The notes under the pieces are model-generated. The model worked only from the letters and a program-made list of their open reading frames with translations, ran no database searches and had not been told where the DNA came from. This document shows, piece after piece, positions 24,060 to 37,384 of a stretch of 64,000 bases of DNA (its first letter is position 1; every line of letters starts with the position of its first letter). Source of the stretch: Gonatopus flavifemur (lineage: Eukaryota; Arthropoda; Insecta; Hymenoptera; Dryinidae); NCBI GenBank assembly GCA_018340375.1, contig JAFFJZ010000010.1:7006001-7070000 (forward strand). The letters are read 5' to 3'. The position numbers and the translations under genes are program-made.

Positions 24060-25227
24060 GTGTCTTGCATAGGCACAAGCTAAAAATACAGTACAGTCCG
24101 GACAAACAAAACAGGATATCTCATAAAATAAGAATGCTTGGTTCGACCCTAACTGCGGCCAAAAACTAATTTCCACACCGAAAGTTGTTCTAATGATCTC
24201 AAACTCCATTCTAATCCATCAGTTTTCGCTATCTTGAATTACTTATAGCCACAGATTTTGAACACATTGCAATTAAATCATACAAGTCCATATTCTCCGA
24301 TCTGAATAATAACCCCTGCGTTGGATCAATCGATCGTTTTGAAACGAGATAAAATTCTCTTTTCTTGTTTCTTCTAACCATAAAGAGGGATCAGGAACGT
24401 TCCAATTCATGAATGATAGATGTGAGTCACATTGAAATATCGGTAATAGATAAAAGTGAAATTACTGTACACATGGAGTGCATAAAACGCATTCAATAAG
24501 ATGTTTACATCAACGCTAAGTTATATGACATTTATTTTACGTACCGTTAGACGAACTGATAACATTCGAGATACATGAGTTTTTACCGTTACCTACTCCG
24601 TATTCGCTTGAGACGAACTTGTACAAATGGTATCGCAATTCAGTGTTTTATTCAAAAACGAAGAGAATCAAAATTATAATATTCTCCTCGGCTGTAATGG
24701 AACGAAAACAAACTCTTACATCATGTTTGATAATAATGACGATGGTTTGAATTCGGATGGGAAAGAACTGTATAATCTTACGTGAATATATCCTCTAATA
24801 TGAGAAAAAAGAGTTCGGTGTTCACATCTGAATTATGGTTATATTTTATTCGAATGAACTTATTATGGTAAATCAAGTCAGATCGTATGAAAGATTGTGT
24901 AACATTCTTCTAATGTACTCGGTGTAGAATGTATGGAATAAATTATGATAACTTTTCTTCATTTTATAAAATTGTAGAAACTCATGTTTTTATCGAACTT
25001 TGTTTCATCAGTTCCACAGTATAAAAATTAAGGGCAGCTTTTTTCCCCCTCCGGGTATTGAATAATCCTTTGAATATTTAGAGAAAAGTCGGAAATATGA
25101 CAAACTTCACTCACTATTATCCTTCAGAGTGCAGGAAGTGAATTCGGATAGGTTTGTAGAGCTCTGATAAGAGCTCATTAATCAAGTTTACGTATATCGA
25201 TTTCGTAAAACTTGATTCAATGTCTTC
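24060..25227. other. Intergenic, nothing recognised
   Basis: Unique AT-rich DNA without convincing frames. Confidence 0.5.
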
Positions 25228-25231
25228 TTAA

Positions 25232-25445
25232 GGGAATTCATCAGCGGCAAAGTTACTAGATCTCCCCCCCCAGTTTTCTCAACGATTAATGAATATAATC
25301 GATTTTAATGAGCAGGTCTTCTTAGAATATCAAAGAAAGTGCAGCTACTCTTTATTTTTCATTTTATTTGTTCGTTTCTGAGAAAACTGGGGGGGGGGGG
25401 GCGATTTTGAAATCTAGTAACTTTTTGGAAAGGTAGTGAATGCCG
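25232..25445. mobile_element. TTAA-flanked MITE, copy 2
   Basis: 214 bp, reversed relative to copy 1 in its core; perfect TTAA at 25228-25231 and 25446-25449. Confidence 0.8.
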
Positions 25446-26177
25446 TTAAGAGAATACCATCGTACCGACCGAGCACGGTTTTTTTGCTCTACTAAATTAC
25501 TCGCAACTGAATTCATGAAAAAATCTGAAGTGTTGAAGAATCATCCCTGGAAATTTCAGATTTTTCCATCGATTCAGTTCCGAGTGATTTGGTAGAAAAA
25601 AATGTACTCACATGGTAACCAATGAATACCTTTTGATAGTTCGAACAATGATGTTGCAATTAATTCATCATCACTTACAATTTTATGGACATACAAGACA
25701 TTATATTTAAAAAATGTGACGATATATTATTGTTTGTAATACTTGCATGACAGGTATTTCCAACATAATCGTAATGGAAAATGAAACGGAAAGGAAACTT
25801 TCAACTAAATACAACTGCAAAGCAAAAAAAATAATACCCAACAGGATCTTAATATTAAGTCTTAATTATATTTTATCATATATTGAAGAGAACATTGCAA
25901 AATAACATACAAAAAGATTAAGAAATTGAAAGAATCGAGTAAAACCCAGAATGAGCTTCAGTAGCAAATGAATCAGCAGGCGCAGTATTTGCAAGAGAGA
26001 CTTGGTGAACGTTTTCCTTATGAGAAACATTACGACATTCAGAGCGTCTCTTGTGTATATTTTAAAATTCTTGCATCCTTTGAGAATTTTTTTTATACTT
26101 TGAAGAAAAGATGTTGCAGGGAAGCGAAGATTTCTTCCCTCTGACATCGATGGAAACTATTTTCAATACTTTCGATA

Positions 26178-27741
26178 CCCTGTAAAAATTATGGGGATTT
26201 TTTTCCTCCACTTGGTGGAACTATTCCGTCCTTTGAGGGGTTGAATTCTGTGAAAATTAACAAAACAATTCTTGTACTGTCACCATTTTTTGAAGAAAAA
26301 TTCCAAAATTAATTTTCAGAGTGCCCTGGTGAAAAAATCTCTCTGAATCTCTCTGAAAATTTCACGTTTCAGAGAGATTCAGAAAGAATCAGAGAAACTT
26401 ATAGCAATTCAGCGTGGTTCAGAGGATTCCAGAGACTAGTGGATTGAGAGAACTTGTACTTTGAATTTTTCAGAAGGATTCAGAAAAATTCAGAGGAACT
26501 CAGAGAGATGCAGGGAAATTCTGGGAAATTCAGAGAGGAACGAATTCAGTAAAATTCTTGGTCCTGCATTTCAAAGGCGTTCAAGGAGAGTCAGACGCTT
26601 TCAGAGATAGACGGATTCAGAAACATTGTGCGTAGAACTTTCCAGAAATATTCAGAAGAATTCAGAAAGATTCAGAGTGGTTCAGAGAGATTCAGAGGAA
26701 TTAATTCAGCTAAATTTTTGTTTCAGGATTTCATAGGTATTCAGGGAGTGTCAGAGACTCACAGAGACAGGTGAATTAGGGAAAATTGTGCGTGGGATTT
26801 TTCAGAAAGATTCAGAGAGATTCAGCGGAATTCAGAGAGACGCGGGGGAAGTCTGGGAAATCCAGAGAGGAATGAAATCAGTAAAATCTTGGTCCTGCAT
26901 TTCAGAGGCTTTCTGGAAGTTTTAGAGACTTCTAGAGACAGATACATCAAGAAAAATTGTGCGTGGAACTTGTTCGAAATATTCAGAGGAACTTAGAAAG
27001 ATTCAGAGTAAATCAGAGAGATTCACAGGAATTCAGAGAAATTCAAAAAGGAATTAATTCAGTAAAATTTTTGGTTCAGGATTTCAGAAGTATTCAGGAA
27101 ATGTCAGAGACTCACAGAGACAGGTGAATTAGGGAAAATATGTGCGTAGAGCTTTTCAGGAATATTCAGAAGAATTTAGAAAGGTTCAGCGTAATTCAGA
27201 GAAATTCAGAGAAATTAATTCAGCGAAATTTTTGTTTCAGGATTTCATAGGTATTCAGGGAGTGTCAGAGACTCACAGAGACAGGTGAATTAGGAAAAAT
27301 TGTGTGTGGGATTTTTCAGAAAAATTCAGAGAGATTCAGAGGAATTTAGAGAGATCCAGGGGAGGTCTGGGCAATTCAGAGAGGAATGAATTCAGTCGAA
27401 TTCTTGGCCCTGCATTTCAGAGGCTTTCCGGAAGTTTCAGGGACTTCCAGAGGAAGATAAATTAAGAAAAATTGTGCGTGGAATTGTTTAGAAATATTCA
27501 GAGGAATTTAGAAAGATTCAGAGTAATCCAGAGAGATTCAGAGAAATTCAGAGGAATTCAGAGGAAACTTTGGAATCTGGATACATTCAATTCCGGGATA
27601 TTCAGAGGAATTTAGAGAGATTCAGAGAAAATCAGAGAGCTTCAGAGGAAGCTTTGAGATCTGAATACATTAAATTCCCTGAGATTTAGAGGAATTCAGA
27701 GAGATTTCAGAGAGATTCAGAGAGATTTTTTTACCAGAGTG
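26178..27741. mobile_element. Host MITE around minisatellite element copy 1
   Basis: Left end CCCTGTAAAAATTATGGGG; right end, after removing the guest, TTAATTTTCAGAGTG; TA at 26176-26177 and 27742-27743. About 150 bp of host. Related relics at 55690-55942 and about 29505-29640. Confidence 0.55.
26324..27739. mobile_element. Minisatellite-filled TIR element, copy 1
   Basis: Inverted ends CCCTGGTGAAAAAATCTCTC and (complement of right) CTCTGGTAAAAAAATCTCTC; TG duplicated at 26322-26323 and 27740-27741. 1416 bp of degenerate TTCAGAGAGATTCAGAGGAA units, with higher-order blocks recurring about every 430 bases (the phrase GGTCCTGCATTTCA near 26560 and 26890, and TTTCAGGATTTCA near 26720, 27070 and 27230). 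Confidence 0.85.
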
Positions 27742-28039
27742 TACAGTGGTAATTCGAAGAATAATTTGTTTCATCTTTAGAATTTAGCCAGTTTGATGAT
27801 TATTTAATCATTTCATCGACCAATAACGAAGGTTGTCCTTCTTGATTCTAATTTATCATTCAAAAAAGAGGAAGATAAGATTTCTTTCCACAACGTGAAA
27901 TCAGTGAAACTTTCAATATTCTTCGAAATTTTCAAAAACAAAGAACAGCACAGAGAACTCAAACACAATGCCCAATTTTTATAAAATAAAAGTGGACGAT
28001 ATTTCAAAACCTCAATTTTTTTCTATAGAAAAGAAACTA

Positions 28040-28534
28040 TCCTGGTAGAAATTTGTCTGGGCGTCTCATTTACCATCCACGTACTAGATGGGACTCATGT
28101 GGGGGCAACTGGATAACACATTTCAGCCAATTTGACTTTAGTGCCCAAACATTTGGTTGGTCCATGTAGATTTTTCATGCATCAACCGATCGTACAGTAA
28201 CATTGATAGTCCATCAACACGGAATAAAAGGAAGCCCCAACGTTTCAATTTGTCACTCGGGATTATTTTGTGGAAATAAATTCGGAAGCAACGTTGTCGA
28301 CTGGAGATTACATGTCAAAATACATTATTACCTCATTCATAGGTGTGATTTTCACAGAAAACACATGATTTCGCATTTCTAATTACCAATTTGAACAACA
28401 TTCTAGCAATTCCCTGGGACATCTGGATGGGCACAGGCTAGAAAGTGCGTTTCAAAAAAAAGTTAGAAACCAACCTAACATCTGGGAAAACTAGCTGGGG
28501 CCCATCTGATTCCCAATCATAATTTCTACTGGGG
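28040..28534. mobile_element. YCCTGGTAGAAATT element
   Basis: Ends TCCTGGTAGAAATT and CCCCAGTAGAAATT inverted; TA on both flanks. Confidence 0.6.
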
Positions 28535-28553
28535 TAGTTCTCATCGAATTCTA

Positions 28554-28756
28554 CATGGAGAGAAATTTACAGTTAAATTCACTATGGTATTTCATAACCG
28601 AGGAACAGACAGAGGACAGAATTCACATTTATCATGACGAGACAATAGAACCTTGATCAAATTTACAATATTTTACAATAAATTACATCAGAAATCCATT
28701 CTGTTCCTTGACCGCAATAATCCCATAGTAAATTTAACTACAAATTTCTCTCCGTG
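28554..28756. mobile_element. CAYGGAGAGAAATTT MITE
   Basis: 203 bp, about 40-base inverted arms; TA at 28552-28553 and 28757-28758. Confidence 0.83.
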
Positions 28757-28758
28757 TA

Positions 28759-31700
28759 TACAGTGTTTATAAAGACTAGATATTTTTGCTGTAAGAAACA
28801 TTTCCCCTTTTCTTTTGTTCATTTGTCGATTTTAAAAGTCGATCTCATGGTTTATTTGGAATTCAAATTTCTTTTTCCACGCGTTTCTTCATATCCACTC
28901 ATAAATGTTATCTTGGAATTCTCTTCTATATGTTTAGAATTATCTCGTCGAGGTGTTAAGGGTGCGGTTGTATATAATCGACTCAAACTGTTCTTCCTTT
29001 CTAGCTCCGTACACGGCTTCTCTCTTGCATGTTCCCCTCTTCTTTTTCCCATTACACTATCACAGTCTTCTTAATAGATCTAGAATCTGAGGTATAATTT
29101 TCTTCAGAACATTCAAAGAACAGGTAAACAAACAATTATACTCCCCTCCGTAAGTTTAACAAATAAATCAAGAAATGTCAATAAGAGATAATAAAAAGAA
29201 TTGAGAATGAGAAAGAATTCTTCCAAAAATCACTGTGCATTGTGTAAAATTTGTATTGTTCTCAAATATTAGAGAATTTACGCTGTTGGGAATGAATTTT
29301 CTCTGCTCTTCGAATCTTAGGCTTCAGTTTCGGCTAAGTTGACATGGTCTGGGCCAAGATAGGGCTTTTTAGAAGGTCAATTATCAGGAAACGAAATTTC
29401 CAGCTGGGTATCCATTTATACAAACTGTATAGTGATTTTTTGAAGAATTTCCACTTATTCTCTGGTAATTTTCTCCTCTTCGGGCAACAATTCTGCGTAT
29501 TGGGTATCGAATCACCCAAAAAAAATGAGAACACCGTTCACCAAATCATGGCAAAAAAGTCTCTATCCATAGAAAAGTTGTTTTCCCTGCTACTCCTTTT
29601 TGGTAGCAAAATTCCCATCACGATTGGACTCTCCCTTCACTTGTTAAAAAATTCAACACTCAAAAAGATTGAATAATATTTTCCCAATTGATTTTTCATC
29701 GCTAAGTATGGAAATTCCAAGATGCATAATCGCGGAATGAATAATCATTCGGAAGACTCATTCGTTGTGATTACGACGAGAATAGATTCCTCGTTCCTTT
29801 AAGAGGAAAATTATATCAACACCGTGAGAACTTTTCTCATCATCGGATTTGGAATAGGGTTTCCCTTCTGAATACATCTCAGAACGATTACAACGGAATA
29901 AAAGAAAAGGGAAAAGAATGGTCTGAAGAATTCGCTGGAATCGTGTGATCACGAAGCAGAAAGGAAGGCATCAGAAGAAAAGTGGTGGAAGAACTTGTCG
30001 AATATTATTCCATGGAGATGGAGAATGGCGGAGAGTTTAGTCGGCCGTTGAACGCGGTACCACGCGGAATTACGAATTCGGTATTCACATGTGCATTTAT
30101 TTTTCACCTCATTTATGTTTACTTTTGGAAGATTATCTTAAGGACTTCCCCGTTGAATATTTTTCCACCCGAGTCTGATTGAATTTAATCTTCAACATAA
30201 ATCCTGAGATGTGAGTTTTACATTAATAATTATAAATTTCTTCATTCCAAAAATTTATTTCTTTCACGCAGTGTGCGATGAATCTTTCAATTTACATATT
30301 CAACATCAGGAGTGTGATTTTTTATTTGAATCTAATTGAGAGAATGAATCTTTTTACATTGTGAAGATGATTTATCGGATTTATATTTAACCGGTTCAAC
30401 TCGAATATAGGCAAAATTGTCTGCAAATTGCAGGACTGCTTCTATAAATTCTGAATTCGGTTTGTGATACGTAACTTCGATGGATCGTATATCACAACAC
30501 AGTTGATTATTCTGTCAATTCAGGAGTATTGATATTTGATATGATAAATCACTCAAAATTATTCAAAATTCATGATCCGCATTGTAACCGGTATTCTTCG
30601 ATTTATCTCTGCCAACGTCTGAATTATGCAAGCTCCTGGGAAGAATGATTACATCCTAGAACATACATTTTACATCGAATAACTCGCGCTCATCACGTTG
30701 GTCGGGATAGTTTCCCACCGACGATTAATACAGTTTCAGTCTGTCACTTTTACCAGAATCGCTCTTGTTTTCTCTCATCAAAAGATTTTAATATGCTCGA
30801 ATCGGAATAAAGACTAGACACTTATTTTCAAGTGTTCACTGATGTTGAATTAATGATATGTAGATGGGGGATCATTAAAAATTCTACGACCTTGTGGAAG
30901 AAGTTATGTGACAAAAATCTATAACATTCACTTGACAACTTGAAGACAGAATCATGGTATGTTAGGACTTGATTTATCAAAATACCAAGGACGAAACACA
31001 AGTATCACACATCCTTCTTTTACCACTCTAGCGAAGAACATCAATTTCAATTTTATATATCTAGAGTGTAATGTATTTTCTCATAAGAATAATTGTAATT
31101 ACAGAAATGATGTACTCCCATGAAGTTGAAATTCAATTTTCATAATCATACAAAGTTCAATATCACACCATCGTATCGTACATGATATTCAGAATCTAAT
31201 ATATTTCACTCCTTGGAAACAATGTAATGTGAAATATATCGCACATAATGATTCTCATGATGATGCAGTTCATGTGAAATGATTTAAAAATCCATTGAAT
31301 TACGCTCTCTCCTTGTCACCGTGTTTATAAATAATTCATTTCTTTGAGACGCGATTGATAAATTCTCCAACACCTTGAAGCTGTGCGGTGTTCTCTCAAC
31401 AGTTTAAAAATGTAATAAATCACAACGATGATGTGTTATACAGATTCTATAAAACAATATTCCAACAGCTACTCGATACAACGTTTACAGTTCAAAACAA
31501 AGTAACATAAAATCGCTGTAATTCGAATAATTAAAGAGATTTAAAATTTAAATTCGAATATTACTTTCGAATGTTTGAAAGCAGAAGTCACTTACTTCCA
31601 TGCTGCTTGCGGGTGTATAATGATCGTCGTCATAACACCTCGTAACCATAAATTATTTGAAAATTGGAAGCATATTCGTGACACGCGTTTACGCTCGTTT

Positions 31701-31791
31701 TCAAATTACATACACTTAAATCGTTCATGAATCTTTAAAGATCGTTATTTCCTATCCTTTTTTTCCCGTATTAAAAAACGGAAGCAATACA
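28759..31791. other. Intergenic, no supported gene
   Basis: Mostly unique DNA. Relic of the 55690-type MITE at about 29500-29640. Open frames at 28754-29074 and 29982-30182 have no coding motif. Confidence 0.5.
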
Positions 31792-31983
31792 ATGGGGTTA
31801 ACGAGGACAATTTATACTCTTCTTTTCTTCCATTCTGTTTTTTCTGTTTTGTTTTACGCTTGCCAACGTTTCCAACCTAACGGTTACGATCGATCTGCTA
31901 ATTTCTTGACAAGCCACACTTTTACGAATACAAACGTGCGCGACATTATAATAAGTCGAGAGATGAAAAAAAATACAACGTGA
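31792..31983 (+). CDS. Possible small secreted peptide or first exon, 63 aa
   Basis: ATG in AATACAATGGGG context, leader RTIYTLLFFHSVFSVLFYA then CQRFQPNGYDRSANFL and a polar C-terminus. No homology recognised; only one cysteine after the leader. Could be chance in AT-rich DNA. Confidence 0.2.
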   Translation: MGLTRTIYTLLFFHSVFSVLFYACQRFQPNGYDRSANFLTSHTFTNTNVRDIIISREMKKNTT

Positions 31984-32031
31984 TGTGCCTGAAGTGCGTG
32001 GAAGTGCACAACTGGAATCGAAAGAAACCTA

Positions 32032-32702
32032 CACGGAGAGAAATGTATAGTAATATTCACCATGTTAACATAGTATTCGTTCTTATCTTATTGAAAATCG
32101 TAAATGTTACTATGTGAGAATAGAATCCTTCGCCATTTTTCTGGTAATGATTACTATACTACATAGAAATCAGACAAATAGAACTCTAAGCAATGTAAAA
32201 TGGTACAGATTACCATGTTCTAATAGCTGTCATTCCAGTTCATGAAAATATGCACGCTGTGGGCATTACGGTAGTCAGCCTACTATTAATAATCAAGTAA
32301 AAACACAGTTATTGTTTAGAAGACTGATATAATTTGTTTCTGACTGTGTGCTCCCTTTTCTTTCTATTAACCATTTCATAACCTAATTTATTTATTTATA
32401 ACCTCATTCACTGGAAAGCCTTGTGTGTATATACATGTCAATAGTTTAATTTAGGTTATAATTAATGAAAAAATCATGATCAATATTACTTTATAGCATT
32501 GGATTCATGTTTAGTTGCATAGTACTGTCTCCAATGTGAGATGGTAATCATTACTATGTTAACAGGGCTAATGTTACCACATAAAATCGGGAGCATCACT
32601 TTGTCAAGTGACTCGCACACCATCTAAAAATTTTCTTCACCATGTAACATAGTAATCATTCCCATGCTACATTGAGAATATAACTATTCTGTTCTCTCCG
32701 TG
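32032..32702. mobile_element. CACGGAGAGAA element
   Basis: 671 bp, short inverted ends CACGGAGAGAA; TA on both flanks; internal ATGTTAACATAGTA-like words. Confidence 0.72.
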
Positions 32703-32704
32703 TA

Positions 32705-34786
32705 GATTTTCCATGGGGAGGGTTGTCTTTTCTTCATGAGAACTCAGAAAAAGAATTTCATCATTTGTTGAGAATTCTTCCATAGAATTATCGATGAAAA
32801 TGCAAATAAGAACAGCCCAAAATTTATAGCTCTACCGTATCTGTCGATTGAAGTAATCAAAACTCAACCATAGGGACAGACTTGGAAGTCAAGAGTAAAA
32901 AATCAATGTATACTTTGTTACAAAACATGGACAATTTTTATAGGTTCGAACGTTCGGTAATTCCTTCGAACCGAAGAGACACCATAGACATTCAATTTGC
33001 ATATAGATTAGATAAAAAATTGTTCACACGGTTATTTATTGCTTTTGGAATTAGAATCCAATCAGAATACAAAGTACCAGGATTCCTCTGGAATGGGCTC
33101 CGCGCAACATAGTTGATTGAAATTCCTCCCACTTTGACATTTTGCATTAGGTTTGACAAAGTAATACAGAGAATCGAAACATCGAGAGAAGGAGAAAAAC
33201 TGAATACATGTTAAATGTTTGAATGGTAACGCACACCTTGGCATTAAAGCATTAAAGACCACATAACCGAGCCACCTTTCCCTTGACATGTTCCCACAAG
33301 GTTCGTCGCCAGTTTATATATGTTTATATAGATACATATATTCTTCTTTCGCATTCAGTGTATTGTTTCGTAATATTTATTTCTGATTGATCGTTCTCGT
33401 AGAATCAATCGCGTATCACCGCTCATAAAAATCATCCACAATTGTTAACCAAATTCGCAATTTATCGATCACTATTGATTTGTATCGATGAGAAATATAT
33501 GTATTTTCTATAATTTCTGCAATATTTCCAATTCATAGAGTGTATGATTCCATCAAAGGTCAATCAAATTCGAACCTCGTCGATCCGTTCCACGTGGAAC
33601 TTTGAATCAAACGAAAAATTCAAATGATTTGTGAATAGAATTCAGCTAGGAATGTCAATGGATTTGATAGAATAATAATAGCATAAATCAAATTCTGGAG
33701 ATTTAGGGATCTCTGAATTAATCATGATAAATGTACTGGATGCTACTAATCATTTACATAGGAATTCCTTGGACCGTTAATCGATAATAGATGTCTATGA
33801 AAAATTATCCTACCTCGTGTTTGATATAATGTAATTCTAATACCATTTCGAAGAGCATCTGGCGAAGTGTGCATAACTCTGCTTAAATTTCATATAAATC
33901 TTATAAGCCATTAGTAACCAGCTTCTATCTCAAAATTCCAAATCAAATTGACTGAATCGTGAAACCTGCGCCACAGGAGGAACATTTCCACACATTCTCA
34001 GACACCTTATCACACTTTTGAATACTCAACGAATGAATTAAACATGGCACAACTATGGTTTGGATTGAGCCAGGGTACATAACACAAAGCACAGCCAGCA
34101 GCGAGCTGCAGCCAGGTTGGGTGAATTAAGATTTGTGTAGCTCTGGTTCAATCACAAAGCATGGATCGTGATACCTAGCGTTCTGTAGTTTATGAATTAT
34201 AGTGTTGTATTCCCTATTTGATTTTAATATATAATAAACCCCAGGATTCTCCAGGAAATTATGTTCTTCTGTGTATCAGATCGCACAATTCTGTATCCAG
34301 GGATGAAGGATCTCGCAATACATCCTTAGAAAATTCGATCCATGATGATTTTTATATTGAATAATCCAAGTACGTTTTTATACTCCAAAAACTTACACAC
34401 GTATAATTGATTATCAACAAACGTGTTTGGATTGCATAACCCACGTGTTTTTTCTTCCAATCCTATCCCCAAATCATCAAACGAGGATATTTTTATATCT
34501 AAAAAAGTAAATGCTATAATTCGCAAACCGAGTGCTCTGGCGAAGCTTCCTTTTCTCGGATTACATAAAATATTATGAACACCCTTATTATACGATGTAT
34601 TATAATTATAGATTCACGAATACATCAATGAAAGTATCATTAAGCGTAGCGATATTTAAAGTGTAAAACGTTACAAGGCTTGTACAATTACAAAAGTCGA
34701 ACGGTCGTTGTTGATGACATAAAAGTGAAGTGATGTATGTATATTTTCCAACGGTGACGGGAAGGGAATACTTATGATCTATTCAT
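32705..34786. other. Intergenic, nothing recognised
   Basis: Unique AT-rich DNA; no TIR pairs or convincing frames. Confidence 0.5.
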
Positions 34787-35337
34787 ATGTTCGGATACAA
34801 GAGCTTGATGTTTGAATTAATTACGATATTCGTGTACTCTTTTGTTATCATATCCGTAATAAATGCGGTTGAATGGACGAAAAAATTTACAATTACGGTA
34901 TTTCAAGGACACTCAGAGTTTTGTTCCACAAGTGAATTGCACGGAACAGGGAGAGAAGAGATTTGTGATGAAGATTTTGTTGTGTAATGAAAGATTTTTT
35001 ATTGAAAAAGAGGAAAAGTGCCTAACTGAAATTAATTGAAGGAAAACAAACTTGAAGCACGCTTTTTATGTACATTTTGAAGCATCAAATTACGCTTTGT
35101 GACCTATTCGTATCCCTGATTAACCCTCCACAGTATCTGATTCTTTGAAAAATTGAGAAAACATTTCCCTTTCGAAGTTACATATGTTTTATTCCTGCTT
35201 ATTCTTCAGAGCGCAATCCGAAACGATGATTTTATTCCTTCGTTCTTAACGAATCTGTACAGTGCACAAGATTTGAAACGATTGAGAGATGCGTTCTCTG
35301 ATTACAACCGGCAAAAAGTGCTCGGAATCTGGAGAAG
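34787..35337 (+). CDS. Candidate two-exon start of a secreted protein, unrecognised
   Basis: Exon 34787-34897 codes a hydrophobic leader (ELITIFVYSFVIISVINA) and could end at donor GTATTT in phase 0. Exon 35210-35337 follows acceptor TATTCTTCAG in phase 0 and codes DDFIPSFLTNLYSAQDLKRL and SDYNRQKVLGIW, with donor GTATAT in phase 2. The codon choice of the second exon looks coding. No continuation found downstream, so it may be two unrelated pieces or the start of a gene with distant exons. Confidence 0.3.
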
Positions 35338-36167
35338 GTATATAATTTCTCAATCACAGGAGAATATGTATATATATATATATATGAGTCGAATAAAGTT
35401 TTAGAACGATTGCATAAGGTGTTTAACTTCGCTTTGGAAAAGACGTGCACGTATGTGATCCACTTACAATCACGTGAGTTATTTGAAATGTGAGAAATAT
35501 CATATCATTATACGAATCTATTACTTTCGCCGCATGAATGTGCATCAAATTTGAAATAAACTTCATGAATTTGATTAATTTTGTTAGATGAGGGAAGGAA
35601 TTGTTATCTCCTAGACTGAAAAACACATTGCTGTGGTTTCGAAATGGTTTGTTATAACGGCAATTTAGATTCCCCACACTCTCTGTGATTTCGATACTCG
35701 AATTTGGTAATTTTATGTGTGTATCAACATTACTCAGGTAAAATAATATGCATTATATCTAGATTTGATCCTCATTTCAAAACAGGGAGATGAAAAATGT
35801 TCCCGAGGTGAAAATTTTCAGGATTATATATAATTTTTGTATATTCAATGCAATTTATATCTATTACATGATTTATAATATGATTATATAGAAATTATAT
35901 ATAATTTATAACATCTCTCCACTTGCTTCGTTCGAGCTTTTGTTAGAATTTCAATAGATCGAATATTGAACAAAAATTTCTTCTCAAACGATCTTGTTGA
36001 CGGAATCCAACTTGGCTCTAGTTGAGGATGCACGAATCTTCAAGAATAATCTTCGGTACAAAATACTTATCGATTTTTGAATATTGACAAGACAGAAAAG
36101 GGCCCAAGCTTGTTCCATGGTCCGCACATATTTTGGGAATAGACTTTGTTTGAGGGCAATGATTTAA

Positions 36168-37384
36168 GGGGTAATGTCACCTTGTAACCAGACAAACTGA
36201 GCTTCATTTCAAAGGCCTACTGTGGAGTCAAAAAAATTTTTTTTAATATGAGGTTTTGTACTAATGAAAGTACTAGTCTTTAGATATGAGAAACATATTT
36301 TATTTGATTTTTTAAATAAAAAATAGAGGCTTGGAAGTAGACTGAAAAAAAGCCGTTTCTTTTCATACACCTGCTCGGCCGTACCGCTACAGGTCACAGT
36401 TTTTGATCTAGAACAAAAAACCAAAGATTTTCTTCAAATATATGGTGAAATCTGTAGAACATCGTTGGATTTTTTTGAAAAATGAATTTTAAAAAAAATG
36501 GCATCGTTTTGAAGTTGAAGAACCTGTTTTCTCTGAAAAAATCGATCGAAAACCGGCTATAAAATCGGTTCAACACCAAATATCGAAAAAATCCTACGAT
36601 GTTCTATAGATAATCATGTTTTCAAGATATAGTGAAAATTTCAAAGCAATCGGTTGAAAATTGGCAGAGTTATCGGTACGGCCAACTCCAGAGATATGGT
36701 TTTGAGATAAACGCGTTCAAAATTTCAAGTAGTATGTTTGTAGTGAAATTTTTGTTTCACCTCTAATCTGCGATGCCTGCCCCATACAATTGGCCTTCTG
36801 AATTGAGATTCTCTTGATTCTCATCTTTTCTGGACGAAGTTGCATCTTTACGAGCAGCTTTAGCCTCTTCAGTGAGGGAGCGCTCGGAAAGCGAAATACG
36901 GACCGCGTCGGCTTCCGAGCAGAAATTATAACATTCATCTCCAATTTTGACGCCCAATTGCTCCATTACTTTGAGAATTCCTCTGTAGCCATCATTGAAA
37001 TGTAAAACAGCAAGAAATACAGCTGTATCGAGAACAACTTTGCCACCAGAAATGGTCTTAGGAGCCATGGACCATACAAGTGAATTAAAACTTTCGTTTG
37101 AGTTCAGTAGAGACATCTATTACTCAAAATTGAAGGCTTGGAAGTAGAAATTATCGGTAAATTCCATACAATCAAAATTTCAAAACTCTTACCGAAAAAC
37201 CCCAGCGCTCTCTAACTATCGCTTATCTCGCTCCTCGACTATGCGCAAAAGATCGTTATTTTTATAAACTTAAAATATTTTCTCCCCTATAATCGACATT
37301 TCCTATCATTCTTAGATAGTTTAGGAAGTGTTTAAGCCAATAAAAAAAAAGTGACAAAAAAAAGTCACAAGGTGATATTACCCC
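36168..37384 (-). mobile_element. Kolobok-type deletion derivative, TTAA flanked
   Basis: Inverted ends GGGGTAATGTCACCTTGT / GGGGTAATATCACCTTGT with TTAA at 36164-36167 and 37385-37388; 1217 bp. Confidence 0.82.
36763..37116 (-). pseudogene. C-terminal remnant of Kolobok/Mutator-like transposase
   Basis: 117-residue frame: FNSLVWSMAPKTISGGKVVL, AVFLAVLHFNDGYRG, MEQLGVKIGDECYNF, then a charged tail SEQ..YGAGIAD-like. This pattern (NSxxWxxxPK...FNDGxxxIxxVxxxLGxxxG) is the C-terminal end of large arthropod transposase-like proteins found in TTAA elements. The catalytic part is absent. Confidence 0.65.

Noticed and set aside
25866..26147. 93-codon minus-strand frame with hydrophobic stretches
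   Set aside because: No homology recognised and AT-driven L/F/I content; not enough to call a gene.
26324..27739. CRISPR-like regular repeats
   Set aside because: Units are degenerate, spacers are not unique and the region has transposon ends; this is insect DNA.
28754..29074. 106-codon frame
   Set aside because: Composition and lack of motif look like chance; starts inside the CCGTG end of a MITE flank.
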